A stretch of DNA of 9,666 nucleotides from Desulfohalobiaceae bacterium (GTDB lineage: Bacteria > Desulfobacterota > Desulfovibrionia > Desulfovibrionales > Desulfothermaceae): assembly GCA_021737525.1 (NCBI GenBank), contig JAIPDU010000046.1:1-9666 (forward strand), in the 5' to 3' direction. Both the position numbers and the translations under genes were made by a program. Under the pieces are notes generated by a model, which was not told the origin of the DNA, ran no database searches, and was given only the letters and a program-made list of their open reading frames with translations. Below, in pieces: positions 1-6,624 of the stretch (its first letter is position 1; every line of letters starts with the position of its first letter).

Positions 1-1092
1 CTCTTTCCGCAAGTCCTCAAGGAACACCTCCGCTCAGACGTGCCCTACGGGCTGTTCCTTTCCGGAGGGGTGGACTCCGCTGTTCTGCTGGCCATGCTGC
101 ACCGCTATCAGGACAAGACGGTGCGCACCTTCTCCATCGGGTACAAGGACACCTCCATGCGGGACGAGCTCGAGGAGGCCTCCTTCATCTCCGGCAGGTT
201 CCCCACGGAGCACACTCCCATCCACATCAACCAGCGCGATCTCTTCCACAGGATCGTCTACTCCGTCTGGACCGCTGACGAGCTCATGCGGGACTACGCC
301 CAGCTGCCCACCTCGTACTTGGCGGAACAGGCCTCGCGTGAGCTCAAAGTGGTCCTCACAGGCGAAGGCGGAGACGAGGTTTTTGCCGGGTACGGGCGCT
401 ATCGGGGCGGCCTCGAGAGCCGGGTGAAAGGAGTGTTCGCCCCCGGCACCGGCGGTTTCCGAACCAGGGGCCAGATGCGGGGACACTGGCTGCGACGCAT
501 CTACGGCTCGGAGTTGCGAGCCGTGCAAGGCGATTTCCGCGAGCCCTTCATACGCGCCTACGGCCAAACGCCGAATGACTGGAGCCGGCTGCAGCGACGC
601 CAGTACACGGATATTGCCACCGCCCTGCCGGACAACCTCCTGCTCAAGGTGGACAAGATGCTCATGGGCTTCGGCCTGGAGGGCCGGGTCCCCTTCCTGG
701 ACCACCGGATCGTAAGCTTCGGCCTCTCCCTGCCGGACGAGCTCAAGATCCGCTCCGGACGGGGCAAGGCCTTCCTGCGCCAATGGGCGGAACGCTACCT
801 GCCGCGGGACTATTTGGACAAGAAGAAATCCGGATTCCACGTTCCGGTAGGGGACTGGCTCTCGGGATCCTTTCTTGACGGCCTCTGCGAGTTCCTTCCC
901 CGTCACAGGGGCATCAGGGAGCACTTCCGCCACCGGGAGGTTGCAAGGCTCCTGGAGCGGCACAAGAGGAAGGGAGGGCTCGCCAGGGAGGTATGGTCCC
1001 TTATGCAATTCGCCATCTGGTTCAACCTCTTTATCGAACCGAACACAACCCTTCCGACGCCAGAGGAGGACCCCCTGGACTGGATCCGCTAG
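1..1092 (+). CDS. Asparagine synthetase-type amidotransferase, C-terminal part (5' truncated by window)
   Basis: The frame is open from base 1 to the TAG at 1090–1092, so the gene begins outside the window; the GTG at 40 is an internal valine codon. The visible 363 residues are the ATP-dependent synthetase domain of the AsnB family, which activates a carboxylate as an acyl-adenylate and amidates it with ammonia from glutamine. Seen in this fragment: PP-loop SGGVDS (residues 21–26), GEGGDEVFAGY (121–131), KVDKM (216–220) and RVPFLDH (229–235), all typical of class B asparagine synthetases. The N-terminal glutaminase domain with its Cys2 nucleophile must lie upstream. Full-length relatives are about 600–650 residues. 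In polysaccharide and LPS clusters such enzymes often amidate sugar acids instead of aspartate. The neighbouring sulfotransferase and LPS genes make that possible here, but the substrate cannot be read from this fragment. Confidence 0.93.
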   Translation, partial: LFPQVLKEHLRSDVPYGLFLSGGVDSAVLLAMLHRYQDKTVRTFSIGYKDTSMRDELEEASFISGRFPTEHTPIHINQRDLFHRIVYSVWTADELMRDYAQLPTSYLAEQASRELKVVLTGEGGDEVFAGYGRYRGGLESRVKGVFAPGTGGFRTRGQMRGHWLRRIYGSELRAVQGDFREPFIRAYGQTPNDWSRLQRRQYTDIATALPDNLLLKVDKMLMGFGLEGRVPFLDHRIVSFGLSLPDELKIRSGRGKAFLRQWAERYLPRDYLDKKKSGFHVPVGDWLSGSFLDGLCEFLPRHRGIREHFRHREVARLLERHKRKGGLAREVWSLMQFAIWFNLFIEPNTTLPTPEEDPLDWIR

Positions 1093-1120
1093 CGCTGTCG
1101 CATCCATTCGAGGGGAAAGA

Positions 1121-1235
1121 AGGTTGAACCGCGGGGGGTTGATTCACCGCCCAGGCTCGGAGGGCGCTGAGGGCTCGCAGAGTTTGAGCCCTTGATAAGA
1201 GTGTCGGTTCCTCCGCGGAGGGCTCCTCTTCGCAC
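1121..1235. repeat. Dispersed intergenic repeat, copy A
   Basis: The 161-nt gap between the amidotransferase and the sulfotransferase is mostly a purine-rich repeat with two ACCGC motifs, the second followed by a 28-nt block at 1145–1172. By eye that block matches 23 of 28 positions of the reverse complement of the block near 4715–4745. Further right, 1211–1231 is a 20/21 inverted match to 4482–4502. The segment also holds a perfect 12-bp palindrome, CCTCCGCGGAGG (1210–1221), and three alternating GGGCTC/GAGCCC words (1171, 1186, 1220) that could pair in more than one way. There is no open frame of note and no clear promoter. Confidence 0.6.
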
Positions 1236-1253
1236 CTCTCCCACAGAGCTTGC

Positions 1254-2270
1254 ATGCCTCAACGGAAACCGGTATTTTCCCTCCCGGTAGCTCAGGGCGA
1301 GCAAACCACTCCGGACATCCACCCCCGGATGGCGAGGACAGTAAGCCGGATGAGCCTTTCGACAAGCAACACCATCGCTAAGCGGATCTTTGTAACAGGA
1401 GCGTCCCGCTCGGGAACAACGCTGCTTCAGAGCCTGCTTGCGGGACATTCCCGCATCTACACCTTCCCGGAGACCGGAGCGTTTTTGAGGATCCTGGGCA
1501 TGCGCCGCCGCGCGCCCCTGGCTCTGGTCGGCCTGTCCCTGGGCGGAGAGAAAAAGGCCTTGCAAAGGCTTTGCGACACCCTCCAGCCAGCGAGGCTTAC
1601 CCGGAACCAACTGAGCACCTGTCTCACCTTGAAGGGCTCTATAGAGCAGGTTACCGGCTTCTTGGACAATCTCGCCCTGGAGCGGGACAAGAGCATCTGG
1701 GTGGAAAAGACCCCGCGGCATTTCAAGTACGCGGACATCCTGCTGCGCCATGTCCCCAGGTCCCACGTCCTGCACATCCTGCGGGACGGACGGGATGTTC
1801 TCGCCTCCATCTATCTTCGGGCGCAGCGGTATCCGGACAGATTCGGCAAGCAAGGGGATCTTCGATACGGGATCCGGCTCTGGAACGAGGCGGTGCGCAA
1901 GGCCCATGCCCTCATGGACACGCCCGGACACAGCACCCTCATCTACGAGGATCTTACCCTTCGCCCGGATAAGGTGCTCCACTTCCTCTGCACCGAGGCA
2001 GGGATCACCTTCGAGCCGGAGATGCTTCGCATGTCCCATGACGCCTATTTCATTCAGGGCCACGAGGCCTGGAAGCGGGACACGAGCACAAGGGTGGCCC
2101 CAAACACCTCCAAGTTCGCCACTGTCTTCGACAAGGCAACCCGTGACTGGCTCGAGGGCAAACTGCGGCTGGATCTGTACCATGAGCTCAGACGAAGCGC
2201 CTCGCAGCGTATTGGGCTCGAGTCCTCGACACAAACCGCTCCAGGCAAGGAGACGAACCAACCCTCATGA
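1254..2270 (+). CDS. Sulfotransferase family protein (PAPS-dependent)
   Basis: Predicted cytosolic sulfotransferase that would move a sulfuryl group from PAPS to a hydroxyl acceptor. Numbered from the ATG at 1254, the 5'-phosphosulfate loop is GASRSGTTLLQ (residues 49–59), followed by WVEKTPRH (149–156) and a 3'-phosphate-binding segment ILRDGRDVLAS (175–185). This layout fits the Sulfotransfer_3-like group. The start is uncertain. The ATGs at 1254 and 1329 have no visible ribosome binding site. The ATG at 1350, 11 nt after GAGGA (1334–1338), would place the PAPS loop about 17 residues from the N-terminus, which is more usual, giving about 306 residues. The stop TGA overlaps the waaA start (ATGA at 2267–2270), so the two are probably translationally coupled. 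That argues for an LPS or surface-glycan acceptor, which is inference only. Confidence 0.87.
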   Translation: MPQRKPVFSLPVAQGEQTTPDIHPRMARTVSRMSLSTSNTIAKRIFVTGASRSGTTLLQSLLAGHSRIYTFPETGAFLRILGMRRRAPLALVGLSLGGEKKALQRLCDTLQPARLTRNQLSTCLTLKGSIEQVTGFLDNLALERDKSIWVEKTPRHFKYADILLRHVPRSHVLHILRDGRDVLASIYLRAQRYPDRFGKQGDLRYGIRLWNEAVRKAHALMDTPGHSTLIYEDLTLRPDKVLHFLCTEAGITFEPEMLRMSHDAYFIQGHEAWKRDTSTRVAPNTSKFATVFDKATRDWLEGKLRLDLYHELRRSASQRIGLESSTQTAPGKETNQPS

Positions 2271-3556
2271 ATACGGACAGAATCCTGCACGGCACGTACA
2301 ACACCCTGATCTCGGGGCTTTCCCCGCTCATATTCGGCAGGCTTCTGCTCAAGGGACTTCAGTCACCGGGGTACAAGCACCGCTGGAGCGAACGGCTGGG
2401 ACACGCCCCCTTCCGCAGCGAAGGGAGAACGATCTGGGTTCACGCCGTTTCCGTGGGTGAGGTCCAGGCCGCGATCCCGCTTCTGAAGCAGCTGCGGCAG
2501 CGCCATCCGGAGCGGGAGATCTTGGTCACCACAACCACCCCGACGGGTTCGCAGCAGCTTCGGGACCAGCTCGGGGACAGCGTCCGGCACTGCTACGCGC
2601 CCTATGATTTCCCTTTTGCCGTGCCCCGTTTCCTGGACGCGGCCCGCCCTGACCTGGCCGTGATCATGGAGACCGAGATCTGGCCCAATATCTTCCGGGA
2701 ATGCTCCCGACGGGACATCCCCCTTTTTCTGGCCAATGCCCGCATCTCCCCCTCCTCCTTCCGGCGCTACCGTGCCATACGGGGATTTCTCAGCGGCCTG
2801 CTCCGCGAGGTTACCGTGCTGGCCCAGAGCCGGGATGACGCGGACCGCTTTACCGCCCTGGGCGCGCCTCCAGAGCGAACCCATGTCTGCGGCAACATCA
2901 AGTTCGACATCCAGCTTCCCCGGGAGCTCGTGGACCGGGGCAGCCAGCTCGGAGACCGGCTATCCGGAGGGGAACGGCTCGTCTGGATCGGAGCGAGCAC
3001 GCACCAGGGCGAGGAAGAGCATCTGCTCCGGGCCCACGCCGCTCTCGCCCAACGCTGTCCCGGTGCCGTGCTCCTGCTCGTGCCCAGACACCCCGAGCGC
3101 TTCGAGCACGTAGCTGGGCTCTGCCGCAGGCACGGCTTTTCTCTCCATCGCCGCAGCCAGGGTCTGTTCCCGGACCAGCCCTGCTCCGTCTACCTCGGGG
3201 ACAGCATGGGGGAGCTGCCGCTCTACTACGCCGCCTCGGACATCGCCTTCGTCGGCGGCAGCCTGGTCCAAACCGGGGGCCACAACCTGCTGGAGCCAGC
3301 AGCGCTTTGCCGTCCCATCCTCACCGGGCCCCATGTATTCAACTTCACCCGGATCAGCGAGTTGCTCCTGCAGCGCCGGGGACTCCTGCAGCTCAGCGAC
3401 CCAGGGCAGCTGGACGAATCCCTCTGCCGCCTGGCCCTCGATCCGGAGCTGCGAGCCGACATGGGCAGCCGGGCCAGCGAGGTGGTGCAAGAGAACCAGG
3501 GAGCGGCGCAAGCTATTCTCGCTCAACTGGAAACCGCCCTGCCCCCGCGGAGCTGA
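2267..3556 (+). CDS. waaA: 3-deoxy-D-manno-octulosonic acid (Kdo) transferase
   Basis: GT30-family enzyme that transfers Kdo from CMP-Kdo to the lipid A precursor at the inner face of the cytoplasmic membrane, the first step of LPS core assembly. The 429-residue length is normal. The N-terminus is moderately hydrophobic (residues about 11–31) and leads to the RWSERLG motif (39–45) with the conserved Glu42. Next come VHAVSVGE (58–65), TTTTPTG (88–94) and METEIWPN (134–141). The C-terminal nucleotide-sugar domain ends with GGS…GGHNLLEPAAL and GPHVFNF (about 329–358). The start overlaps the sulfotransferase stop by 4 nt; an AAGGAG lies 14 nt upstream (2247–2252), rather far. Whether it adds one, two or more Kdo residues cannot be told from the sequence. 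Confidence 0.95.
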   Translation: MNTDRILHGTYNTLISGLSPLIFGRLLLKGLQSPGYKHRWSERLGHAPFRSEGRTIWVHAVSVGEVQAAIPLLKQLRQRHPEREILVTTTTPTGSQQLRDQLGDSVRHCYAPYDFPFAVPRFLDAARPDLAVIMETEIWPNIFRECSRRDIPLFLANARISPSSFRRYRAIRGFLSGLLREVTVLAQSRDDADRFTALGAPPERTHVCGNIKFDIQLPRELVDRGSQLGDRLSGGERLVWIGASTHQGEEEHLLRAHAALAQRCPGAVLLLVPRHPERFEHVAGLCRRHGFSLHRRSQGLFPDQPCSVYLGDSMGELPLYYAASDIAFVGGSLVQTGGHNLLEPAALCRPILTGPHVFNFTRISELLLQRRGLLQLSDPGQLDESLCRLALDPELRADMGSRASEVVQENQGAAQAILAQLETALPPRS

Positions 3557-3562
3557 GCAAAC

Positions 3563-4447
3563 ATGCGACGGATGATGCTGCACATGCTGGGCATCTGGTG
3601 CGCCCGACGCAGGGAAAGCACCCTGGAGTCCGCGGGCGAGATCCTGGGCCGGCTCATGTGGCTCGCCCTGCCCGCTCGCCGCCGCACCGCCATCCGGGCG
3701 CTCGAGCACCATCTCCGTCTGCCCCCCGACGCCGCCTCGAAACTGGCTTGGGACAATTTCCGGCACACCGGCCGCTCATTCCTGGAAATCATGCACACCC
3801 GCAAGATGGACCACCGTTTCCTGCGGGACAGGGTCCGAATCGAAGGGGAGGAAAACCTGGAGCGGGTCATTCGCCTGCAGCGTCCCATTGTCGGTGTGAG
3901 CGCCCATCTGGGGGCATGGGAGCTCCTATCCGGCCTGCTGGCCCTTTCCTTCCACGAGCGTGGGGCGCAGATCGTCGTCCGGCAGCCCAAGGATCCCTTG
4001 CTCAAAGAACTGATGACCCATTTCCGCCAGCGGGACAACGTGGAGATCGTCAGCAGAAAGCTCGCCGCGCCCAAGGTCCAGTCCAATCTCAAAAAGAAGG
4101 GGATCTCCGCCTTTCTCGTGGACCACAACTGCGGAAGGGACCAGGCGGTATTCCTCCCCTTTTTTCAGGAATACGCCGCGGTCAACATGGGACCGGCCCT
4201 GCTCGCGCTCCGGTCCAGGGCTGTGGTCTGGCCCGTTTTCATGCTGCGGGAAGACGGCAATTACGCGATTCACTGCGGGGAGCCGCTGGACACGCGGACA
4301 GTGGAAGGAACGCTGCGGGAGAGGGTGGAACAAGTGGCCGCCTTCTACACCCGGGAGGTGGAGGCCATGGTGCGAAGATACCCCGAGCAGTGGTTCTGGA
4401 TGCACCGGCGCTGGAAGACGAGGCCGGACTGGGAGAAGCGTCCGTAA
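3563..4447 (+). CDS. LpxL/HtrB-type lysophospholipid (lipid A secondary) acyltransferase
   Basis: Membrane-associated acyltransferase expected to add a secondary acyl chain to Kdo-lipid A using acyl-ACP. The 294-residue length fits LpxL/LpxM proteins. The catalytic HX4E motif is H115-LGAW-E120 in SAHLGAWELL. It is followed by RQPKDP (140–145), the segment FLVDHNCG (184–191) where many relatives have a D-Q pair, and LPFF (198–201) leading to the usual small-residue/NMGPALLA stretch. The C-terminus carries RYPEQWFWMHRRWKTRP, a hallmark of the family. It starts 6 nt after the waaA stop, so the two genes very likely share a transcript and act one after the other, since LpxL-type acylation normally follows Kdo addition. 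The position acylated and the chain length are not predictable here, so no symbol is given. Confidence 0.92.
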   Translation: MRRMMLHMLGIWCARRRESTLESAGEILGRLMWLALPARRRTAIRALEHHLRLPPDAASKLAWDNFRHTGRSFLEIMHTRKMDHRFLRDRVRIEGEENLERVIRLQRPIVGVSAHLGAWELLSGLLALSFHERGAQIVVRQPKDPLLKELMTHFRQRDNVEIVSRKLAAPKVQSNLKKKGISAFLVDHNCGRDQAVFLPFFQEYAAVNMGPALLALRSRAVVWPVFMLREDGNYAIHCGEPLDTRTVEGTLRERVEQVAAFYTREVEAMVRRYPEQWFWMHRRWKTRPDWEKRP

Positions 4448-4477
4448 GCTTCACATTTTTCCCTTGCGCCCCTTGCA

Positions 4478-4532
4478 GCGAGAAGAGGAGCCCACCGCGG
4501 AGCCGCAGAGCGCGCGGAGAAAGACGCGGAGT
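4478..4532 (+). repeat. Dispersed intergenic repeat, copy B1
   Basis: Purine-rich segment just after the acyltransferase gene, containing the core CCCACCGCGGAGCCGCAGAG. It is an inverted relative of copy B2 (4697–4768): both read GCCCACCGC(A/G)GAG followed by GCG-GGAG words on their respective strands. Its first part (4482–4502) also matches 1211–1231 inverted, with one mismatch in 21. It does not overlap any credible coding frame. Confidence 0.55.
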
Positions 4533-4539
4533 GCACATC

Positions 4540-4573
4540 CTGATCCTTTGCCCTGAGACGGGCAAAGGATCAG
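4540..4573. repeat. Perfect 14-bp hairpin (hairpin 1)
   Basis: Left arm CTGATCCTTTGCCC (4540–4553), loop TGAGAC (4554–4559), right arm GGGCAAAGGATCAG (4560–4573). Pairing is perfect. There is no T-run after it on either strand, so it does not look like an ordinary rho-independent terminator. It lies inside the repeat-rich gap between copies B1 and B2 and shares a CTTTGC/GCAAAG stem core with hairpin 2. Confidence 0.7.
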
Positions 4574-4661
4574 AGGGCTCCGCCTGAGAGTAGATGCTTC
4601 GTTGTTCCATCCTGCCGAGTATCCAAGGGAAAAGACGGCATTTCTCAAGAGACGTGAACCC

Positions 4662-4696
4662 TTTTTGCTTTGCGGTATCTCACCGCAAAGCAAAAA
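4662..4696. repeat. Perfect 15-bp hairpin (hairpin 2)
   Basis: Left arm TTTTTGCTTTGCGGT (4662–4676), loop ATCTC (4677–4681), right arm ACCGCAAAGCAAAAA (4682–4696). On the + strand the T's lie in the 5' arm and the A's in the 3' arm, which is the reverse of a rho-independent terminator; the − strand has the same arrangement. It is therefore listed as a structured repeat. It directly adjoins dispersed repeat copy B2. Confidence 0.7.
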
Positions 4697-4768
4697 TCTC
4701 TCTCAGCGCCTCCTCCGCGTCCTCCGCGCCTCTGCGGTGGGCAAATCTTCTGCACCCTCTGCGGTGAG
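4697..4768 (-). repeat. Dispersed intergenic repeat, copy B2
   Basis: Read on the − strand this carries two ACCGCAGAGG-type words separated by about 25 nt, the second followed by GCGCGGAGGACGCGGAGG. On the + strand it appears as near-tandem 9-mers of the CCTCCGCGT/CCTCCGCGC kind. It matches copy A (1121–1180) in the same two-ACCGC layout and is inverted relative to copy B1. It ends at the A-run of the ppaC terminator. Confidence 0.6.
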
Positions 4769-4809
4769 AAAAAAAGGCCCGGCGCCGAATAGGATCGGGC
4801 CGGGCCTTT
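4769..4809 (-). terminator. Rho-independent terminator of ppaC
   Basis: On the − strand an 11-bp GC-rich stem (AAAGGCCCGGC, 4809–4799, pairing with 4783–4773) with a 15-nt loop is followed by a run of seven T's (4775–4769). It begins 24 nt after the ppaC stop codon. On the + strand only three T's follow the stem, so reverse termination of the LPS operon would be weak at best. Confidence 0.85.
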
Positions 4810-4832
4810 GCGTCGACATTTCCGCTACGCAA

Positions 4833-5756
4833 CTAGGATGCAAACCCCTTCTCGAAGTTGGGCACCACCTGCTTCTTGCGGCTCATTACACCGTCCAGCC
4901 AGGCCTGCTCGCCCTTGGGCTCGACACCGAAGGCCTTCTGCACGACCTGCGGATCGTCCGAGGCGATGAGGATCTGGGAGCCCTCCTTCATGATGTCCGT
5001 CAGAAGCAGGAACACGCTGTGGTAGCTCCCCTCGCCCTTCATGGTCTTGATTTCCTTGGCCAGGTCGTCCTTGACCGAATCCAGCAGGCTCAGGTCCACG
5101 ACCTCGAGCTGGCCGATCCCCACCTTGTTCCCGTTCATGTCGAAGTCCTTGTAGTCCCGCATGACCAGATCCCGGATGGGTGTGCCCTCGATGGCGGACT
5201 TCACCTTGAACATCTCCATGCCCAGGGATTGGAGATCGTCGATCCCGGCAACCTTGGCCAGCTCCTGGCCGGCTTTCTTGTCCGCGTCGGTGCAGGTTGC
5301 GGACTTGAAGATGACCGTGTCGCTCAGGATGGAGCAGGTCATGATGCCGGCGATGTTCTTGGGAATCTCCACGCCGTAGAAATCGTACATCCCCTTGATC
5401 ACGGTGCAGGAGCATCCCACGGGCCAAGCCCAGATCTCGATGGGATTGGGGGTGGTCACATCCCCCAGCTTGTGGTGATCCACGATGCCCATGAGCTCGC
5501 CCTGATCCAGATCGTCCAGGCTCTGGGACCGATCCGAATGGTCCACCAGAAAAATCTGCTTGCCCGCGGCGCTCTCGATCTGCTCAGGGGTCTCCACACC
5601 GAACTTGTCCAGGACGAACTTGGTCTCATCGTTCACCTTGCCCTGGACCGCGGGCTTGCACTCCGTACCCATCTTGCTCTTCAGATCCGCCAGGGCGATG
5701 GACGCACACACGGTGTCCGTATCCGGGCTCTTATGACCGACTACATACGCTGGCAT
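4833..5756 (-). CDS. ppaC: Manganese-dependent (family II) inorganic pyrophosphatase
   Basis: Cytosolic DHH-superfamily enzyme that hydrolyses pyrophosphate to two phosphates using Mn2+ or Co2+. The 307-residue length is typical for the form without CBS domains. Metal-ligand motifs are GHKSPDTDT (His8, Asp12, Asp14), VDH (Asp72, His73) and the DHH signature VDHHK (Asp93, His94, His95). The C-terminal substrate-binding motif SRKKQVVP lies at about 292–299. An in-frame TTG at 5762 touches the Shine-Dalgarno directly, so the ATG at 5756, 6 nt after GGAGGAGG, is chosen. Pyrophosphatase is of special weight in sulfate reducers, where ATP sulfurylase releases PPi, but sulfate reduction is not itself shown here. 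A 138-nt gap from EIIC and its own terminator suggest it may be transcribed separately. Confidence 0.96.
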   Translation of the reverse strand: MPAYVVGHKSPDTDTVCASIALADLKSKMGTECKPAVQGKVNDETKFVLDKFGVETPEQIESAAGKQIFLVDHSDRSQSLDDLDQGELMGIVDHHKLGDVTTPNPIEIWAWPVGCSCTVIKGMYDFYGVEIPKNIAGIMTCSILSDTVIFKSATCTDADKKAGQELAKVAGIDDLQSLGMEMFKVKSAIEGTPIRDLVMRDYKDFDMNGNKVGIGQLEVVDLSLLDSVKDDLAKEIKTMKGEGSYHSVFLLLTDIMKEGSQILIASDDPQVVQKAFGVEPKGEQAWLDGVMSRKKQVVPNFEKGFAS

Positions 5757-5762
5757 AACCAA

Positions 5763-5770
5763 CCTCCTCC
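5763..5770 (-). promoter_or_regulatory. Strong ribosome binding site that fixes the ppaC start
   Basis: GGAGGAGG on the − strand, 6 nt before the ATG at 5756. It rules out the upstream in-frame TTG at 5762, which directly abuts the site. Confidence 0.85.
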
Positions 5771-5813
5771 GAAAGTATTTTTTGCAATCCAGACACTTGT
5801 CCCCGTAAAAACC

Positions 5814-5831
5814 TTGTGCAAGCTAGCACAA
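5814..5831. promoter_or_regulatory. Dyad upstream of ppaC, possible operator
   Basis: TTGTGC (5814–5819) and GCACAA (5826–5831) form an inverted repeat with a 6-nt spacer, about 58 nt upstream of the ppaC start. On the − strand a TTGGCA (5848–5843) lies near it and could serve as a −35 box, but the −10 at 17-nt spacing (TAGCTT) is poor. No known regulator is assigned; this may be chance. Confidence 0.25.
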
Positions 5832-5894
5832 TATTGATCGCCTGCCAAGTTCTTCCCTGATACAATCATCCCGCCCCCCGGCTCATCCCGCCCC

Positions 5895-6583
5895 CTAGAG
5901 CCAAAGGGTCATGAAGATAAACACAATGCCCGCGGCCAGGAGCCAATAGGACCTCCTCAGGCGAAGGGCCAGGAAAGCACCCAACAGGACGCCTCCCAAT
6001 ATTTCGGACCAGTCCGTCCCGCTCCGGGCGGGCAGATAGTCAAGGGCGACCGATCCAAGTGAATAAAGGTACATGGAGGCAACCAGGCACACACAGGCCT
6101 GAATCCCGACATAAAGGGCAAGGGAACGCAGAAGGAAGGCTTGGGGATCCCCTCCTCCGTCGGGAACCGGGGATGCGGTCCGGCGGAGAAGGGCGTCGTG
6201 GACCGAGTTCAGGCGATTCCGGAAGCCGGATTCCACTCTGCTTCCCAACCAGGCCAGGGGAATGGCGAGTAGAAGCAGGGGCAACACCTGTCCCGGCTGA
6301 GTCACTGGAAGCAGAGCTGCGGTTTCGGCGCAAACAAAGGCGGCCAGCTGGCTTTGCGGGGGGATATGCGTCCCGGCGGGAATAATGTCGAGCCACAGGA
6401 GCTCAAAGAAAATACCGATCGCGAGGAAAGGGAAATTGGGCTCCAAGAGCAGGGCGAAAAGGATGCCCATGACAATGGGCCTGTCCAGAAAACCCAGATG
6501 GACCGCGTTGCGGAACAGCGCCAACAGGCCAAAAAAAAACCGCACAGGGCCATGAGCAGAAATGTTTCGGCCAATTCGGGCAT
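5895..6583 (-). CDS. PTS mannose/sorbose-family EIIC, reading frame broken at a T9 tract
   Basis: Membrane channel component of a mannose-family phosphotransferase system. The chosen start is the ATG at 6583, with GAGGAAG 2 nt upstream (6586–6592), giving the hydrophobic N-terminus MPELAETFLLMALCGFF. At nine consecutive T's (minus strand, 6539–6531) the hydrophobic EIIC sequence continues only in the −1 frame, as GLLALFRNAVHLGFLDRPIV and onward, to the TAG at 5897–5895. Ten or seven T's, transcript slippage or a −1 ribosomal shift would join the parts into about 229 residues, slightly short for EIIC. The joined protein has several membrane segments and the IPAGTHIPP loop. Without the shift the upstream frame stops at 6302 (93 residues, the rest nonsense). 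The downstream frame alone has only a TTG at 6602 with a poor, polar N-terminus. No EIID follows. Confidence 0.8.
6531..6539 (-). other. T9 homopolymer / candidate frameshift site in EIIC
   Basis: Reading GGT TTT TTT TTG GCC in the start frame, a −1 slip on U-UUU-UUU gives TTT GGC CTG, which is the frame of the rest of EIIC. Directly 3' in the mRNA, GGCCTGT (6530–6524) can pair with ACAGGCC (6484–6478), enclosing a small CCGC-AAC-GCGG hairpin. The stem touches the slippery run, without the 5–9 nt spacer usual for ribosomal frameshift stimulators. Error in a homopolymer count explains it equally well. Confidence 0.6.
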
Positions 6584-6624
6584 GGCTTCCTCGAAAGTCC
6601 AATGGCTTCAGCGAGCCCTGGGAT

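Noticed and set aside
34..1107. Long open frame on the − strand opposite the amidotransferase
   Set aside because: It is antisense to clear PP-loop motifs, its sequence resembles no family, and high GC favours long antisense frames.
1275..1300. tRNA D-arm-like stretch (CCCGGTAGCTCAG)
   Set aside because: No acceptor stem, anticodon arm or TPsiC arm at the right distances; it lies at the doubtful 5' end of the sulfotransferase frame.
4435..4460. Weak hairpin GAAGC/GCTTC followed by ATTTTT after the acyltransferase stop
   Set aside because: Only 5 bp with an 8-nt loop that includes the end of the stop codon, and the T's are 3 nt away; too weak to call as the LPS operon terminator, though none better is seen on the + strand.
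3307..4587. 426-codon + strand frame overlapping waaA and the acyltransferase
   Set aside because: Composition is Pro/Arg/Gly-rich shadow sequence out of frame with two motif-bearing genes.
4662..4696. Hairpin 2 as a rho-independent terminator
   Set aside because: The T's are in the 5' arm and no T-run follows on either strand.
4602..5837. 411-codon + strand open frame opposite ppaC
   Set aside because: Its 5' part runs through repeats, hairpins and a terminator, and the rest mirrors the well-supported ppaC.
5826..5850. Sigma-54 promoter upstream of ppaC (TGGCA element)
   Set aside because: No GC-containing −12 element at the required spacing after TGGCA.
5867..5895. Direct repeat CATCCCGCCCCC, 17 nt apart, at the end of EIIC
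   Set aside because: Short and low-complexity C-rich; it overlaps the stop codon and has no sign of function.
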